From: Neorhizobium sp. JUb45 | GTDB lineage: Bacteria > Pseudomonadota > Alphaproteobacteria > Rhizobiales > Rhizobiaceae | Direction of reading: 5' to 3' | Assembly: GCF_004343585.1 (NCBI RefSeq) | Contig: NZ_SLYW01000002.1 | Location: 186,001-250,000, forward strand | Length of the DNA stretch: 64,000 bases | Made by a program: the position numbers and the translations under genes | Shown here: in pieces, positions 1-8,904 of the stretch | Position numbering within the stretch: the stretch's first letter is position 1 | How the letters are laid out: each line of letters starts with the position of its first letter | Notes under the pieces: generated by a model | What the model was told of the DNA's origin: nothing | What the model saw: the letters and a program-made list of their open reading frames with translations, nothing else | Databases searched by the model: none

Positions 1-143
1 CTTGTGGGATTTGTAGTTGAAGATGTAACGCGCTGAAGACAATCCAGACCTCCGTCATGTGCACCAAAAATCTCATGTCGCTTGACTGGTTGTCCAGTGT
101 GAGCTCGGCGCAACCCAGAACCAAATTTGGTCTTGTTTAGCTC

Positions 144-395
144 TCAATGCACCACCCGCGGCGGATACACCCGACCTATCGACACGAGATAATCGACGAT
201 TTGTTGCAGCAGGTGATCACGCCGGCCAAGGTCGGCTTTGATTTGCTCAAGCTTCGGCGCCGCTACTTCGTAGTCTTCGTCCGAGAGGTCCGAGTCGCCT
301 ATAAGGTAGCCGCCGCCCACTGCTGTGATGTCGCAGCAAGCTGCAGCGACGCGCTCAACGAATCCGGGGATCTGGTCTTCGTGCATGAGTTTCAT
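144..395 (-). CDS. Hypothetical acidic protein, 83 aa
   Basis: I do not recognise a family. The product is short, soluble-looking and acidic through its middle (a run rich in D and E around residues 33-50), with no signal peptide or membrane helix. I accept it as a gene because an AAGGAG Shine-Dalgarno lies 6 nt upstream of the ATG at 395 and the protein has normal composition. It is transcribed leftward, downstream of the HNH gene that begins at 1258, within the accessory block left of tRNA-Gln. Function unknown. Confidence 0.6.
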   Translation of the reverse strand: MKLMHEDQIPGFVERVAAACCDITAVGGGYLIGDSDLSDEDYEVAAPKLEQIKADLGRRDHLLQQIVDYLVSIGRVYPPRVVH

Positions 396-472
396 GGTGG
401 GCTCCTTGATTTGAACGCAGCGTAACCGCGCCGGGTGAGGGGCTCAACTGCAGAATTCTGCTAGGTGGAATC

Positions 473-1258
473 TCAGGGACTGTAGGATCTTATCTGACTG
501 CCGTAAGAGAGCGCGAGGAGTTGTTCATTCCCCAGGCTGCTGGTAAGCGGCCATTCTATCGACGAGACGAAGGGCCAGACTTGTGCCATGTTAGTCGGTG
601 ATAGTGCTTCGATGGCTTTCGCAGCATTGTCGGCACTGGACCCAGCAACGAGCAACACCGCAGAACCCAACCCTATCATCGTCTTGTGAGAGTTCGGATT
701 GGCTGGCCTCAGCTGCCCCGGGCGGAAAACATAAAACGGGTAGTGGAATAACCTAATACGCCAATCCTCGGAATCATGTCTGGCGAGGAACACGCGCCAG
801 TTTTCAGGTGGCGTCTTTGTTGCGTGCATATGCGCGTATTCAAATTGTTTCATCGCTGCAGTCTCAGGATGGTCCCTTTCGAAAATTCCAGCACGGAGGC
901 AGGCCCACAAAGCGATGGTCAACTGGTCGCTCTCATTGAGTGGACGAGCATTCGCATCGATGAGGGCGGACAAAATTGGCTTAGCTTCGGATTCTTGCCC
1001 GCTCATCCATCCACCGTTACACTTTGCGCAAACGACCCGTAGTCTTTGGTTTAAGAAATACCCCTGCTTCGGAATGATGTTTGGAGTGATCGACGTGATG
1101 TTGGTGAAAGGGATCTGGGCCTGACCAGTCCGGAATCGAAAATGGTTCGGTGTTTCGCCGAACCGCGCCAACAGTGGACGAATCCATTTCGGCATTACGT
1201 GCTCTTTAGTGAGGCCGTGGCCACCGCAAAAAATGCACTTTCCTTGCGGCTTTGCCAT
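473..1258 (-). CDS. HNH-type endonuclease family protein
   Basis: The protein (261 aa) has the layout of a zinc-bound HNH/treble-clef nuclease: C8-x2-C11 near the start, the TKEHV motif with E19-H20, and a second C77-x2-C80 followed by N81-G-G-W. The remaining ~170 residues look like a family-specific C-terminal domain I cannot name. The frame is open further upstream to 1423, but that stretch is Pro/Arg-rich and unlike a coding N-terminus. The ATG at 1258 has a GGAG 11 nt upstream and puts the CxxC at the usual N-terminal position. HNH proteins of this kind occur in phages, islands and defence loci. The substrate and biological role here are not evident. Confidence 0.7.
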   Translation of the reverse strand: MAKPQGKCIFCGGHGLTKEHVMPKWIRPLLARFGETPNHFRFRTGQAQIPFTNITSITPNIIPKQGYFLNQRLRVVCAKCNGGWMSGQESEAKPILSALIDANARPLNESDQLTIALWACLRAGIFERDHPETAAMKQFEYAHMHATKTPPENWRVFLARHDSEDWRIRLFHYPFYVFRPGQLRPANPNSHKTMIGLGSAVLLVAGSSADNAAKAIEALSPTNMAQVWPFVSSIEWPLTSSLGNEQLLALSYGSQIRSYSP

Positions 1259-1842
1259 TTCCGTAGTTTCTCCGAGCATTTGACCAACATGAATGCGCAG
1301 CCCGAGATTGCCGGATTCTCGTATTGCGGTCGATGGGTGCGAAAGCATCTCGAACAACAAAAAAACAGCCCCGCGCGGCAGAGCAGCGGGACGGCCAAAA
1401 GCCGGCGGAGGTGGTGCCGGCATCGCCTTGCCTCAAAAATCACCGGTGATAATTAGGGCGTGCTAATTGGCTCCCCCCGGCGGGGAGTGCTTGCGCGTGT
1501 CGTCGTTAATGGGGTAGGTTGTTCGCGGAGCTTCAGAACTCCCGCATCGGTCCCTTGCCGGGGATTGCGATGCAGACCGCGATAGGCGTGTGCCTTGGCT
1601 TGCCGGCCAGGTGACGCTGAAATTTGACGAGACAACACCGTTGTCGCGACCGGCACACTATTGTCGGGAAGGCCACGGTCGTCAAGTGCAAACTTGACCT
1701 TGCATAAAGCCGAAAGGCTGAAGGTCGTGGCGCACGTCTTCGCGGGCGTGTTCTGAACTTCCCGGCGCCAGTGCCGCCCACTGGTTTGCCATGCACGCCT
1801 GCCTTCAGAAGCGCCGTGCTGGGACTACCGCGAGCACCAAAT
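1259..1842. other. Stretch with no supportable gene
   Basis: About 580 bases between the HNH gene and the 110-aa gene. Several short frames are open on both strands (for example minus 1533-1853), but their translations are Arg/Pro-rich, lack ribosome-binding sites and resemble no family I know. It may hold decayed accessory DNA. I see no RNA gene or clear repeat. Confidence 0.4.
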
Positions 1843-2175
1843 ATGTTTTTCACGACAATTCCTGCGACGAATGTCGCTGATTCTGAGATTCACGCTGTCG
1901 ATCCGCCGATGAGCGCGGAAGAAATCCAGCACAGATTTTGCCCGAATAACGCTTACGCCGAGTGGCTCTGGAATGAGCTCAAGCTGTTGAACCGCGAAAT
2001 GGGGTACGATGCGCGCATCGGCCTATATTCTCCGACCGGCACCATAGGCGGTGATTTCCACTTCCCGCGTGACCATCGCGAATGGACCGACGTGCCGCCG
2101 CCCTCAACGCGCGCTGAGACGATGCTGCGCGTGCTTGGCATCCTGCCGCATGAAGACCTAGTGACAGCCGCGTAA
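1843..2175 (+). CDS. Hypothetical protein, 110 aa
   Basis: Unrecognised. The translation has ordinary globular composition, including a stretch with Trp, Tyr and acidic residues (AEWLWNELKLLNREMGYDA) and a Gly/Asp/His-containing segment after it. No signal peptide or membrane helix. The start is uncertain: ATG 1843 has no clear Shine-Dalgarno, an in-frame ATG at 1909 would give an 88-aa product, and the frame is open upstream to 1771. It sits directly upstream of a tRNA gene on the same strand, inside the accessory block. Confidence 0.45.
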   Translation: MFFTTIPATNVADSEIHAVDPPMSAEEIQHRFCPNNAYAEWLWNELKLLNREMGYDARIGLYSPTGTIGGDFHFPRDHREWTDVPPPSTRAETMLRVLGILPHEDLVTAA

Positions 2176-2247
2176 GCTTCGCAGATGCCGGTGCTCGCCA
2201 TCGGCAGAGAGAGGGCCGTCCTTGCCATTGTGTAAGGGCGATCCACT

Positions 2248-2321
2248 GGCCGCGTAGCTCAGTTGGCTAGAGCGCCGACATTCTAAGCCGGATGCCGTAG
2301 GTTCGAATCCTGCCGTGGTCA
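2248..2321 (+). tRNA. tRNA-Arg (anticodon TCT), accessory copy
   Basis: A full cloverleaf can be drawn in 74 nt. The acceptor GGCCGCG pairs with CGTGGTC (two G-T pairs). The D-arm is GCTC/GAGC. The anticodon stem is CCGAC/GCCGG with one A-C mismatch, around loop ATTCTAA, giving anticodon TCT. The variable loop has 5 nt and the T-arm is GTAGG-TTCGAAT-CCTGC. The terminal CCA is not encoded (ACA follows the discriminator A). The G-T pairs and stem mismatch make it look like an accessory rather than a core tRNA. TCT reads AGA, a rare codon in GC-rich rhizobia but commoner in imported genes. A terminator-like hairpin follows. Confidence 0.75.
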
Positions 2322-2395
2322 ACAAATTTCAATCGCTGCGGCACCACCGGGCAATTCGGCCCGAGCAGCGTCAATGCCGTCACCACCGGCGATTG

Positions 2396-2424
2396 GCCGT
2401 CCTGTCACCGCAGGGCGGCTTTTT
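2396..2424 (+). terminator. Rho-independent terminator downstream of tRNA-Arg
   Basis: A 9-bp stem (GCCGTCCTG pairing with CAGGGCGGC, one G-T pair) with a 6-nt loop, followed by five T. It is oriented to end transcription from the tRNA-Arg side. Confidence 0.6.
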
Positions 2425-2444
2425 CATGGTCGCGCGTCTCTGGT

Positions 2445-2849
2445 TCAGCTGGAAGGCCGCTCGATTGCCGGCGTTATTGAAACCTTATAGTCACCGCCCA
2501 TTTTCGAGGATGACCCGGTCACAATCAGTGCTCCTGACGAGCCATCGAAAGTGTATCTCTGAAATGCGGGGTTGAAGCGAAGGTGATAGTAGTCGATCGA
2601 CACGCCTGCGGCTTCATCTAAGTCGATGACACCGTCATGGGGGCCGCTGCCGACGTAGGCACGAAAGTCAGTCGTGAACGTCCTGTCGCGCTTTGGATCA
2701 ACGCAGCTATACCGCACGATCACAGGATATTCGACAACGTCGTTACCGTAGTTGCGTTCAGGGTATTCACTACTATGCCGCCAATATTCCCTGAACTCAA
2801 ATAGCTGCAGGAAGCTTGTTTTCTCTTCGGCCTCGGACACCTTGCTCAT
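2445..2849 (-). CDS. Hypothetical protein, 134 aa
   Basis: No family recognised. The protein is soluble, rich in Tyr, Phe, Asp and Ser, with a predicted beta-rich middle (YPVIVRYSCVD, then RTFTTDFRAYVGSG) and no signal peptide or membrane segment. The ATG at 2849 has an AGGGAGAG Shine-Dalgarno 3 nt upstream, so the start is well supported. It is the last protein gene of the accessory block before tRNA-Gln. Its upstream region carries several copies of TGTCGCA and a 10-bp inverted repeat that might be operator sites. Confidence 0.6.
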   Translation of the reverse strand: MSKVSEAEEKTSFLQLFEFREYWRHSSEYPERNYGNDVVEYPVIVRYSCVDPKRDRTFTTDFRAYVGSGPHDGVIDLDEAAGVSIDYYHLRFNPAFQRYTFDGSSGALIVTGSSSKMGGDYKVSITPAIERPSS

Positions 2850-2963
2850 GCTCTCTCCCTGTTTGGACCCACTTCATATGTCGCAATCTATGTTGCGGTG
2901 AACTGCCTCGTAGCAGTTTGGAATCGTTGTGCGATTCAATGCAACCCATTGAATTGCTTTGTA

Positions 2964-3000
2964 CCATGTCGCATTAGCTCGAAATGATCATGCGACATGG
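2964..3000. promoter_or_regulatory. Inverted repeat CCATGTCGCA / TGCGACATGG
   Basis: Two perfect 10-bp arms (2964-2973 and 2991-3000) separated by 17 nt. The core TGTCGCA also occurs near 2880, closer to the start of the leftward gene at 2849. It may be an operator. No known regulator is assigned and no T-run makes it a terminator. Confidence 0.3.
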
Positions 3001-3049
3001 CTTCTGAGGCACCCCAGCGGGCAAGTGATTGTTTTCGTTTGGAAAAGAT

Positions 3050-3123
3050 TGGCTGGGGAACCTGGATTCGAACCAAGATTAACGGAGTCAGAGTCCGTCG
3101 TTCTACCGTTGAACTATTCCCCA
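3050..3123 (-). tRNA. tRNA-Gln (anticodon CTG)
   Basis: On the minus strand the acceptor TGGGGAA pairs perfectly with TTCCCCA, followed by discriminator G and an encoded CCA. The anticodon stem ACGGA/TCCGT encloses loop CTCTGAC, giving CTG. The T-arm carries the standard GGTTCGAATCC. This is a well-formed core tRNA. Its 3' end faces the accessory genes at 1-2849, the usual geometry of an island integrated at a tRNA 3' end. Confidence 0.95.
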
Positions 3124-3394
3124 GCAGGGAGCGGCGTGTGGCCGGCTCATCGGTGTGCGGCGCTTATAACCAAAGTTTTCGCGAATGCAAATACCGTTTT
3201 CAAAAAACTTTCATGTGTTTTTCCATCCCTGTGGATGATGCCTGATCCGCCTGCGGCAAGCCGCTCCGGCGCTTTGCCAAAAAGGCATTGGCGAATGCCC
3301 CCGTCGCTGTTATCCTAACGCCAACGAAACACCAGATGCCTGCGGCAGTCCCATTTCACGGGGTTCTTGCGCGGCGAGACGGAAAAGATCAGTG

Positions 3395-5236
3395 ATGGAC
3401 CCCGACAGCGGCAATGCGCCGCCAGATGGCGGGGCGTCGACGGCAGGGCGCAGCGGCAAAAACCGCAGGCGCCGCAAGGCAAAGCAGAACGGTAAGCCCC
3501 GTTCCGCTGCCCTACCTGCGCGTGGCGGCGAAACCGGCGTGACCGGTGAAGCCCGACGTCCGGAAACGAATGATGACGGCATGCCTGTGCGCAAGCGCAA
3601 GCGCCGCCGGTCGCGTGGTGGTGCGCCTTCTCAAAAGGCGCATGGTGACAATTCTCCCAGGAATGACCATGGCGACGCCTCTTCGCGCGGCCAGCATCAT
3701 GGCGGCGATCATGCTGCCCATGGCGCAGGGCAGGGCGGTGCAAGTCACGCGGGCACCAGTCACGTGGGTGAAAACCATGGTGCGGCGGCAAATGGGGCGG
3801 CGGGCGGCCAGAATTCCAGGCAGAATTCGAACCAGAACCCCGGCCAAGCCCCCGGCAAGGGCCGCAATCGCCGGCGCAACAAAAATCGAAATGGCCGCAG
3901 CCCGCAGGTGCGTCCTTTGGCGCCGGCCGGCCAGCAGGCGGATAAACAGCAGCGCGACAATCGCAGCGGCAAGGGTGATTCGCGCGAAACTGTAGCAGCG
4001 TTGCCGGATATGGCGCGTGAAGCAAAGCTTCGCCATGGCCAGCATCCGGCTTTCGAGCCGCGTGGCGCGCGTCATGATCGTGGGCAGGACAAGGGCCATG
4101 ATCGCGGCCCGGAGCGTGGATACGACCGTGGCCGTGAAAACCTCTCCCAACCCGATGATCTTTATGCGGCCCTCGATCTCGGCACCAACAATTGCCGTCT
4201 TCTGATCGCCCAGCCGACGCGTCCCGGCCATTTTCGCGTGGTCGATGCGTTTTCGCGCATCGTGCGTCTGGGCGAGGGTTTGGGTGCCACCGGCCGGCTG
4301 TCGCAGGATGCCATGGACCGTGCGGTGGATGCCTTGCGCGTCTGCGCCTCGAAACTGGCCAACCGGCCGATCAAGCGCATGCGGCTGATTGCAACGGAAG
4401 CCTGCCGCGCTGCCGAAAACGGCGAACTGTTCTTGTCGCGGGTCATCGCCGAAACCGGGCTGGACCTCGAAATCATCGATCGCGAGACCGAGGCACGGCT
4501 TGCCGTGTCCGGCTGCTCGTCTTTGGTCGGGCGTGAGGCGCGCTCCGTCGTGTTGTTCGATATCGGCGGCGGTTCGTCGGAAATCGCCGTGATCCGCATC
4601 GGTGACCAGCGCTCCAGCCGCCTTGCCAGCCATATCACCGACTGGACCTCGCTGCCGGTTGGCGTGGTGACGCTGTCGGAACGTCATGGTGGCCGTGATG
4701 TCACGCCGGATGTGTTTTCGGCGATGGTCACCGAAGTCGAGGGCATGCTCCAAAAGTTCCAGTGCCCGCCGATCGACATGGATTATGTCGGCGCGGGGCC
4801 TGAGGATTTTTATCTGATCGGCACGTCGGGCACCGTTACCACGCTTGCCGGCGTGCATCTCGATCTGCCGCGTTATGATCGCCGCCGCGTCGATGGCGTC
4901 TGGCTGTCGAACAGCGAAGTCGATGCCATGCAGCACAAGCTGCTGTCTTGGGATTTTGCCGGCCGCGCCGCCAACCCTTGCATCGGGCCGGATCGTGCCG
5001 ATCTGGTTCTGGCCGGTTGCGCCATTCTCGAAGCCATTCGCCGTCGCTGGCCGAGTACGCGCATGCGTGTTGCCGACCGTGGCCTGCGCGAAGGCATTTT
5101 GACCGAAATGATGGCCGATGACGGCGTCTGGCGCAGGCATCGCGTGCGTCGGGATGGTGGCCGGGATGGCGATGCGCAGCAGCGCCCGCCACGACCACCC
5201 GCATCAGGCCCACAATCTTCAGGAGCAAGGCGATGA
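3395..5236 (+). CDS. ppx: Exopolyphosphatase / pppGpp phosphatase family (Ppx/GppA)
   Basis: Members hydrolyse inorganic polyphosphate or the 5' phosphate of pppGpp. The ASKHA-fold domain starts near residue 254 with [15 protein letters not shown] (phosphate-1 loop), followed by an ATEACR segment, acidic [12 protein letters not shown], the phosphate-2 loop [10 protein letters not shown], and a later [11 protein letters not shown]. The total of 613 aa far exceeds the roughly 300 aa of bare family domains. The first ~250 residues are low-complexity, rich in Gly, His, Asn, Arg and Lys, and probably disordered and nucleic-acid binding. ATG 3395 directly follows an in-frame GTG. The stop overlaps the start of rlmE by 4 nt, so the two are translationally coupled, an arrangement I recall as common in rhizobia. 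Which phosphatase activity applies cannot be told from sequence. Confidence 0.88.
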   Translation: MDPDSGNAPPDGGASTAGRSGKNRRRRKAKQNGKPRSAALPARGGETGVTGEARRPETNDDGMPVRKRKRRRSRGGAPSQKAHGDNSPRNDHGDASSRGQHHGGDHAAHGAGQGGASHAGTSHVGENHGAAANGAAGGQNSRQNSNQNPGQAPGKGRNRRRNKNRNGRSPQVRPLAPAGQQADKQQRDNRSGKGDSRETVAALPDMAREAKLRHGQHPAFEPRGARHDRGQDKGHDRGPERGYDRGRENLSQPDDLYAALDLGTNNCRLLIAQPTRPGHFRVVDAFSRIVRLGEGLGATGRLSQDAMDRAVDALRVCASKLANRPIKRMRLIATEACRAAENGELFLSRVIAETGLDLEIIDRETEARLAVSGCSSLVGREARSVVLFDIGGGSSEIAVIRIGDQRSSRLASHITDWTSLPVGVVTLSERHGGRDVTPDVFSAMVTEVEGMLQKFQCPPIDMDYVGAGPEDFYLIGTSGTVTTLAGVHLDLPRYDRRRVDGVWLSNSEVDAMQHKLLSWDFAGRAANPCIGPDRADLVLAGCAILEAIRRRWPSTRMRVADRGLREGILTEMMADDGVWRRHRVRRDGGRDGDAQQRPPRPPASGPQSSGARR

Positions 5237-5991
5237 CGAAACCGCCCATCGGCCGCAAGCTCGGCCAAAAAGTCAAGAGTGGCAAGCTGAAGGCATCGTC
5301 CAGACGTTGGCTGGAGCGCCATATCAACGACCCTTACGTACAGCGTGCCAAGCTGGAAGGGTATCGCGCCCGCGCGGCCTTCAAGCTGCTGGAGATCGAC
5401 GAAAAACACCAGGTACTGAAGGGCGCGCGCCGCATCATCGATCTGGGTGCCGCACCGGGCAGCTGGTCGCAGATCGCCGCCAAGGTCACCAATTCGACCG
5501 ATGAGGACATCCGCGTTGCCGCCATCGACTTTCTCGAAATGGCGCCTCTGCCGGGTGTGAAAATCCTGCAGCTCGACTTTCTCGATGATGATGCACCGCG
5601 CCAGCTGATCGAGGCGATCGGCGGCACACCGGATCTCGTTCTGTCCGACATGGCGGCCCCCACCACCGGACACCACCGGACCGACCACCTGCGCACCATG
5701 CATCTGTGCGAGGTCGCGGCCTATTTTGCCGTCGAGGTTTTGGGGCCCGGCGGCCATTTTCTGGCCAAGACATTCCAGGGCGGCACCGAGAAGGAGCTGC
5801 TCGACATGCTGAAACGGAATTTTAAGCAGGTCATCCACGTCAAGCCGGGTGCATCGCGTCAGGAATCGGTGGAAATGTTCCTGCTCGCAAAGGGTTTCAA
5901 AGGCCGTCAGACCGGCGTGTCGGAAGTGCAGGACGAACCTGCCGAATATGTCGACGAGCGTGAAAGCTGGACCGAAGATCAGGGTCGGTGA
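5233..5991 (+). CDS. rlmE: 23S rRNA (uridine2552-2'-O)-methyltransferase RlmE (FtsJ/RrmJ)
   Basis: Methylates the ribose of U2552 in the A-loop of 23S rRNA during late 50S assembly. The 252-aa protein has the SAM-binding motif [13 protein letters not shown] (about residues 68-80) and the K-D-K-E catalytic tetrad of 2'-O-methyltransferases: K51 (ARAAFKLLE), D139 (LVLSDMAAP), K179 (FLAKTFQGG) and E214 (SVEMFLLAK). It is longer than E. coli RlmE (about 209 aa) by a basic N-terminal extension and a C-terminal tail. Its ATG lies within the ppx stop region (4-nt overlap). A palindromic intergenic repeat follows and may shape the 3' end of the mRNA. Confidence 0.95.
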   Translation: MTKPPIGRKLGQKVKSGKLKASSRRWLERHINDPYVQRAKLEGYRARAAFKLLEIDEKHQVLKGARRIIDLGAAPGSWSQIAAKVTNSTDEDIRVAAIDFLEMAPLPGVKILQLDFLDDDAPRQLIEAIGGTPDLVLSDMAAPTTGHHRTDHLRTMHLCEVAAYFAVEVLGPGGHFLAKTFQGGTEKELLDMLKRNFKQVIHVKPGASRQESVEMFLLAKGFKGRQTGVSEVQDEPAEYVDERESWTEDQGR

Positions 5992-6041
5992 TTTTGCCAT
6001 CGGCAAGTTGTCCATGAGGCAGCGACGATGCCACGAATATC

Positions 6042-6172
6042 GTCTCCCCGGTGGGGAGAAGTGCCGGAGCGAAAGCGAGGCGATGAGGGGGCGACACGGC
6101 AAGAGCTTGCGATATGGCTTTGCTCCCCCTCATCCGACCCTTCGGGCCACATTCTCCCACGAGGGGAGAAGA
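6042..6172. repeat. Rhizobial mosaic palindromic intergenic element, type A copy 1
   Basis: Outer hairpins CTCCCCGGTGGGGAG at the left and CTCCCACGAGGGGAG at the right flank an inner inverted pair (GATGAGGGGGC against GCTCCCCCTCATC). The second copy, at 62470-62602, carries the same units in the opposite orientation. The architecture matches the RIME-like mosaic elements of Rhizobiaceae. It lies between convergent rlmE and the MFS gene. Confidence 0.75.
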
Positions 6173-6197
6173 TAGTCCGGTTACCCAGACCTTTGCC

Positions 6198-7604
6198 TCA
6201 CTCCCCCGGAGCCGGTTTTGCCTGCAGGCCGGGGCCATGGCCGGACGCTACCGATCCCGCATATTTGTCGAGCGGCAGAAGCGGAATGATCGCCAGCAGC
6301 GACATCACCGAGACGGCGTAGAAGGCGATATGGAAATCCGCCAGTTGCAGATGCGTGCCGGATAGGGCCGCCGATGCCTCGAGCACCGAGGCGGCGAAAG
6401 CGACGCCCAGCGCCATGCTCACCTGCTGCAGCACGGATGACATCGAGGTTGCCTGGCTTGCCTGCGAATCCTCGATTTCCGAATAGCTCAGCGCATTGGC
6501 GCCGGTGAAGAAGAACGAGCGCGCCAGCCCGGAAACGAACAGGAAAAGAATGATCGCCATATGCGGGGTCTGCGGCGTGAAGAAGCCGTTGACGACCGTG
6601 GTGATGGCGCCGACGACACCGGCGCAGATCAGCGTCGTCTTGAAGCCGATGGCCTTGTAGACCCGCTTGGCGATGAACTTGACGGTCAGCGCGCCGCCGG
6701 CACCGGCAAAGGTGATCAGGCCAGACTGGAACGGGTTCAGCCCGAAGGCGAGCTGCAGCATCAGCGGCATCAGGAAGGGAATGGCGCCCGTCGAAACCCG
6801 AAATATCGTGCCGCCGATCATCGCTGCGCGAAACGCGTTGTTCTGAAAGATCTGCAGATCGAGGATCGGGAACGGATGGCGGCGCGCGTGAAACACGTAG
6901 GCCACAAGGCATGCGATGCCGATCAGCGTCGCGGAAATGCCCACAGCCGGTGGCAGGGCCGGCAGGCCGATGACGGAAAGGCCAAACACCACGCCGGCCG
7001 CCGAAAACGCCGTCAGCAGGAAACCGAGGAAATCGATGCGCGGCGATTCCCGCTTCTCGATCTCCGGCAGGTAGATGCCGGTCATGATCAGGCCGAGAAT
7101 GCCGACCGGCACATTGATGATGAAAATCCAGTGCCAGGAGAAATAGGTGGTGATGAAACCGCCGATCGGCGGGCCGGTGAGAGGTCCGACAAGGGCCGGA
7201 ATGGTCAGAAGCGCCATGGCGGAGACGAGGTCGCTGCGCTTGGTGGTGCGCAGCAGAACCAGACGCCCGACCGGCGTCATCATCGCGCCGCCCATGCCCT
7301 GCAGAAACCGCGCCATCACGAATTCGATCAGGTTGGACGAAACGGCGCACAGGATCGAGCCGATGATGAAGACGAGAATGGCTGAGCGAAAAACCTTCTT
7401 GGCGCCGAACTTGTCGGCCATCCAGCCGCTGATCGGAATGAACACGGCAAGCGCCACCATGTAGGATGTCAGCGCCAGTTTCAGGGTGATCGGCCCGACA
7501 TTGAGATCGGCTGCGATCGTCGGCAGGGCGGTGGCGATGACGGTCGAATCCATCTGCTCCATGAAAAGAGCGACGGCAAGAATGAGGGGCACTGCGCGGT
7601 TCAT
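6198..7604 (-). CDS. MFS multidrug exporter, DHA2 (14-TM, EmrB/QacA-like) family
   Basis: A proton-driven drug efflux protein of the inner membrane. The 468-aa length and near-continuous hydrophobic segments fit a 14-helix DHA2 transporter. It has the acidic first helix region (LFMEQMDSTVIATALPTI), the motif A-like loop GWMADKFGAKK, and the motif C-type segment GPLTGPPIGGFITTYFSWHW. No membrane-fusion (EmrA) gene is adjacent, so it either works alone or borrows a partner. The substrate cannot be inferred. The start ATG 7604 has only a weak Shine-Dalgarno. It is divergent from the metallo-hydrolase gene at 7875. Confidence 0.9.
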   Translation of the reverse strand: MNRAVPLILAVALFMEQMDSTVIATALPTIAADLNVGPITLKLALTSYMVALAVFIPISGWMADKFGAKKVFRSAILVFIIGSILCAVSSNLIEFVMARFLQGMGGAMMTPVGRLVLLRTTKRSDLVSAMALLTIPALVGPLTGPPIGGFITTYFSWHWIFIINVPVGILGLIMTGIYLPEIEKRESPRIDFLGFLLTAFSAAGVVFGLSVIGLPALPPAVGISATLIGIACLVAYVFHARRHPFPILDLQIFQNNAFRAAMIGGTIFRVSTGAIPFLMPLMLQLAFGLNPFQSGLITFAGAGGALTVKFIAKRVYKAIGFKTTLICAGVVGAITTVVNGFFTPQTPHMAIILFLFVSGLARSFFFTGANALSYSEIEDSQASQATSMSSVLQQVSMALGVAFAASVLEASAALSGTHLQLADFHIAFYAVSVMSLLAIIPLLPLDKYAGSVASGHGPGLQAKPAPGE

Positions 7605-7874
7605 CGGATACGCTTCACGGAAAGGATGCTGCGGCCTTGGCGCATCGACCCGGAAGCCGGTGCCGGTTTTCGGAAACTACGATGCGTCGCTGTAAAGACT
7701 GGGTTGGTGACGTCTGTATTCCTCATTTGATGACATGCCAATCATGTCCGGCTAACTTTTGTCATTTCGCATCACGTCTGCGTGACGCCCGCTTGCTCGT
7801 TCGCCTGCATTTCTATCTTTTCCCTCGGGACGGTCCTGCTTCGCTCGGCCGGTGGAAAAACGATGGAGAACATC

Positions 7875-8885
7875 ATGACACGCTTTACGATCGATCGCAG
7901 GACGATGCTTGGAACTGCCGGTCTCGGTGTGCTGGCCGCACCGGCCATTTTGTCGGGCCAGGCTGCAGCGCAGACCGCGCAAGCCGGCGCCGAAGCCAAC
8001 AAGGGATTGCCCATGGATCATGCCATGCCACCGGAAGTGAGCCGCTTCAAACTCGGTGATTTCGAAATCCTTGCCATTCGTGATGGTTTTGGCGCGCTGC
8101 CGAAGCCGAACGAAACCTTTGGCACAGATCAAGCGCCGGATGCAGTGGCCGCCCTGCTTGAAAAGAACTTTCTCCCCGCCGACCAATTCGTCAACAGCTA
8201 TGCGCCTGTCGCCATCAACACTGGTAGCGATCTGATCCTGTTCGATACCGGCTTCGGTGAGGGCGGTCGGCCTAAGGGCAATGGCCGGCTGATCGAAGGC
8301 CTCGCCGCTGCCGGTTACAAACGCGAGGATGTCACCATCGTCGTCCTCACCCACATGCATGGCGACCATATCGGCGGCCTGATGGAAAAGGGCGCACCTG
8401 CCTTCCCGAATGCCCGTTATGTCGCCGGCCAGGTCGAATATGATTTCTGGACCGATACGGCCCGCGTCGGCACGCCGGCCGAAGGTGGCCACAAGGGCGT
8501 GCTCGCCAATGTCAAACCGCTGGCCGAAAAGACCACTTTCATCGGAGACGGCACGGATGTCGTCACCGGCATCACCAGCATGGCCGCCTTCGGCCATTCG
8601 CCGGGCCACATGGTGTTCAACGTCGAATCCGCCGGCAAACGCCTCGTGCTGACGGCCGATACCGCCAACCACTATGTACTCTCGTTGCAGAAGCCCGACT
8701 GGCAGGTGCGTTTCGACATGGACAAGGCCAAGGCAGCGGCAAGCCGCCGCAAGGTGTTTGACATGATCGCAACCGACAAGGTGCCCTTCCTCGGTTACCA
8801 CATGCCGTTCCCGGCGGTCGGTTATGCCGAAAAATTCGAGGACGGTTATCGCTTCGTGCCAAAAAGCTACCAGTTCGATCTCTGA
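7875..8885 (+). CDS. Tat-exported MBL-fold metallo-hydrolase
   Basis: The N-terminus is a twin-arginine signal (DRRTMLG at residues 7-13, hydrophobic stretch, then an Ala-rich cleavage region near 30), so the enzyme is probably folded with metal and exported to the periplasm. The metallo-beta-lactamase signature is H160-x-H162-x-D164-H165 in VLTHMHGDHIGG, with later metal-site His/Asp in GHSPGHM, LTADTANH and GYHMPF. At 336 aa it resembles the quorum-quenching lactonase/ArsK-like branch, but the substrate is unknown. ATG 7875 has GGAG 6 nt upstream. An in-frame ATG at 7863 is possible but poorly placed. A strong hairpin follows the gene. Confidence 0.85.
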   Translation: MTRFTIDRRTMLGTAGLGVLAAPAILSGQAAAQTAQAGAEANKGLPMDHAMPPEVSRFKLGDFEILAIRDGFGALPKPNETFGTDQAPDAVAALLEKNFLPADQFVNSYAPVAINTGSDLILFDTGFGEGGRPKGNGRLIEGLAAAGYKREDVTIVVLTHMHGDHIGGLMEKGAPAFPNARYVAGQVEYDFWTDTARVGTPAEGGHKGVLANVKPLAEKTTFIGDGTDVVTGITSMAAFGHSPGHMVFNVESAGKRLVLTADTANHYVLSLQKPDWQVRFDMDKAKAAASRRKVFDMIATDKVPFLGYHMPFPAVGYAEKFEDGYRFVPKSYQFDL

Positions 8886-8904
8886 TCGCGCGGCGCTTTA
8901 AACG

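Noticed and set aside
1453..1853. Possible small genes on the minus strand (67 and 106 codons)
   Set aside because: Arg/Pro/Ser-rich, mutually overlapping, no ribosome site, no recognisable homology.
1..3050. A prophage
   Set aside because: Only an HNH nuclease is phage-like; there is no integrase, terminase, capsid, tail or lysis gene in the window.
3512..5140. A 542-codon open frame antisense to ppx
   Set aside because: Arg/Ala/His-rich shadow of a GC-rich gene; the sense strand carries the ASKHA motifs.
6042..6172. An insertion sequence
   Set aside because: No transposase and no IS-like termini; it matches a second copy as a mosaic palindromic repeat.
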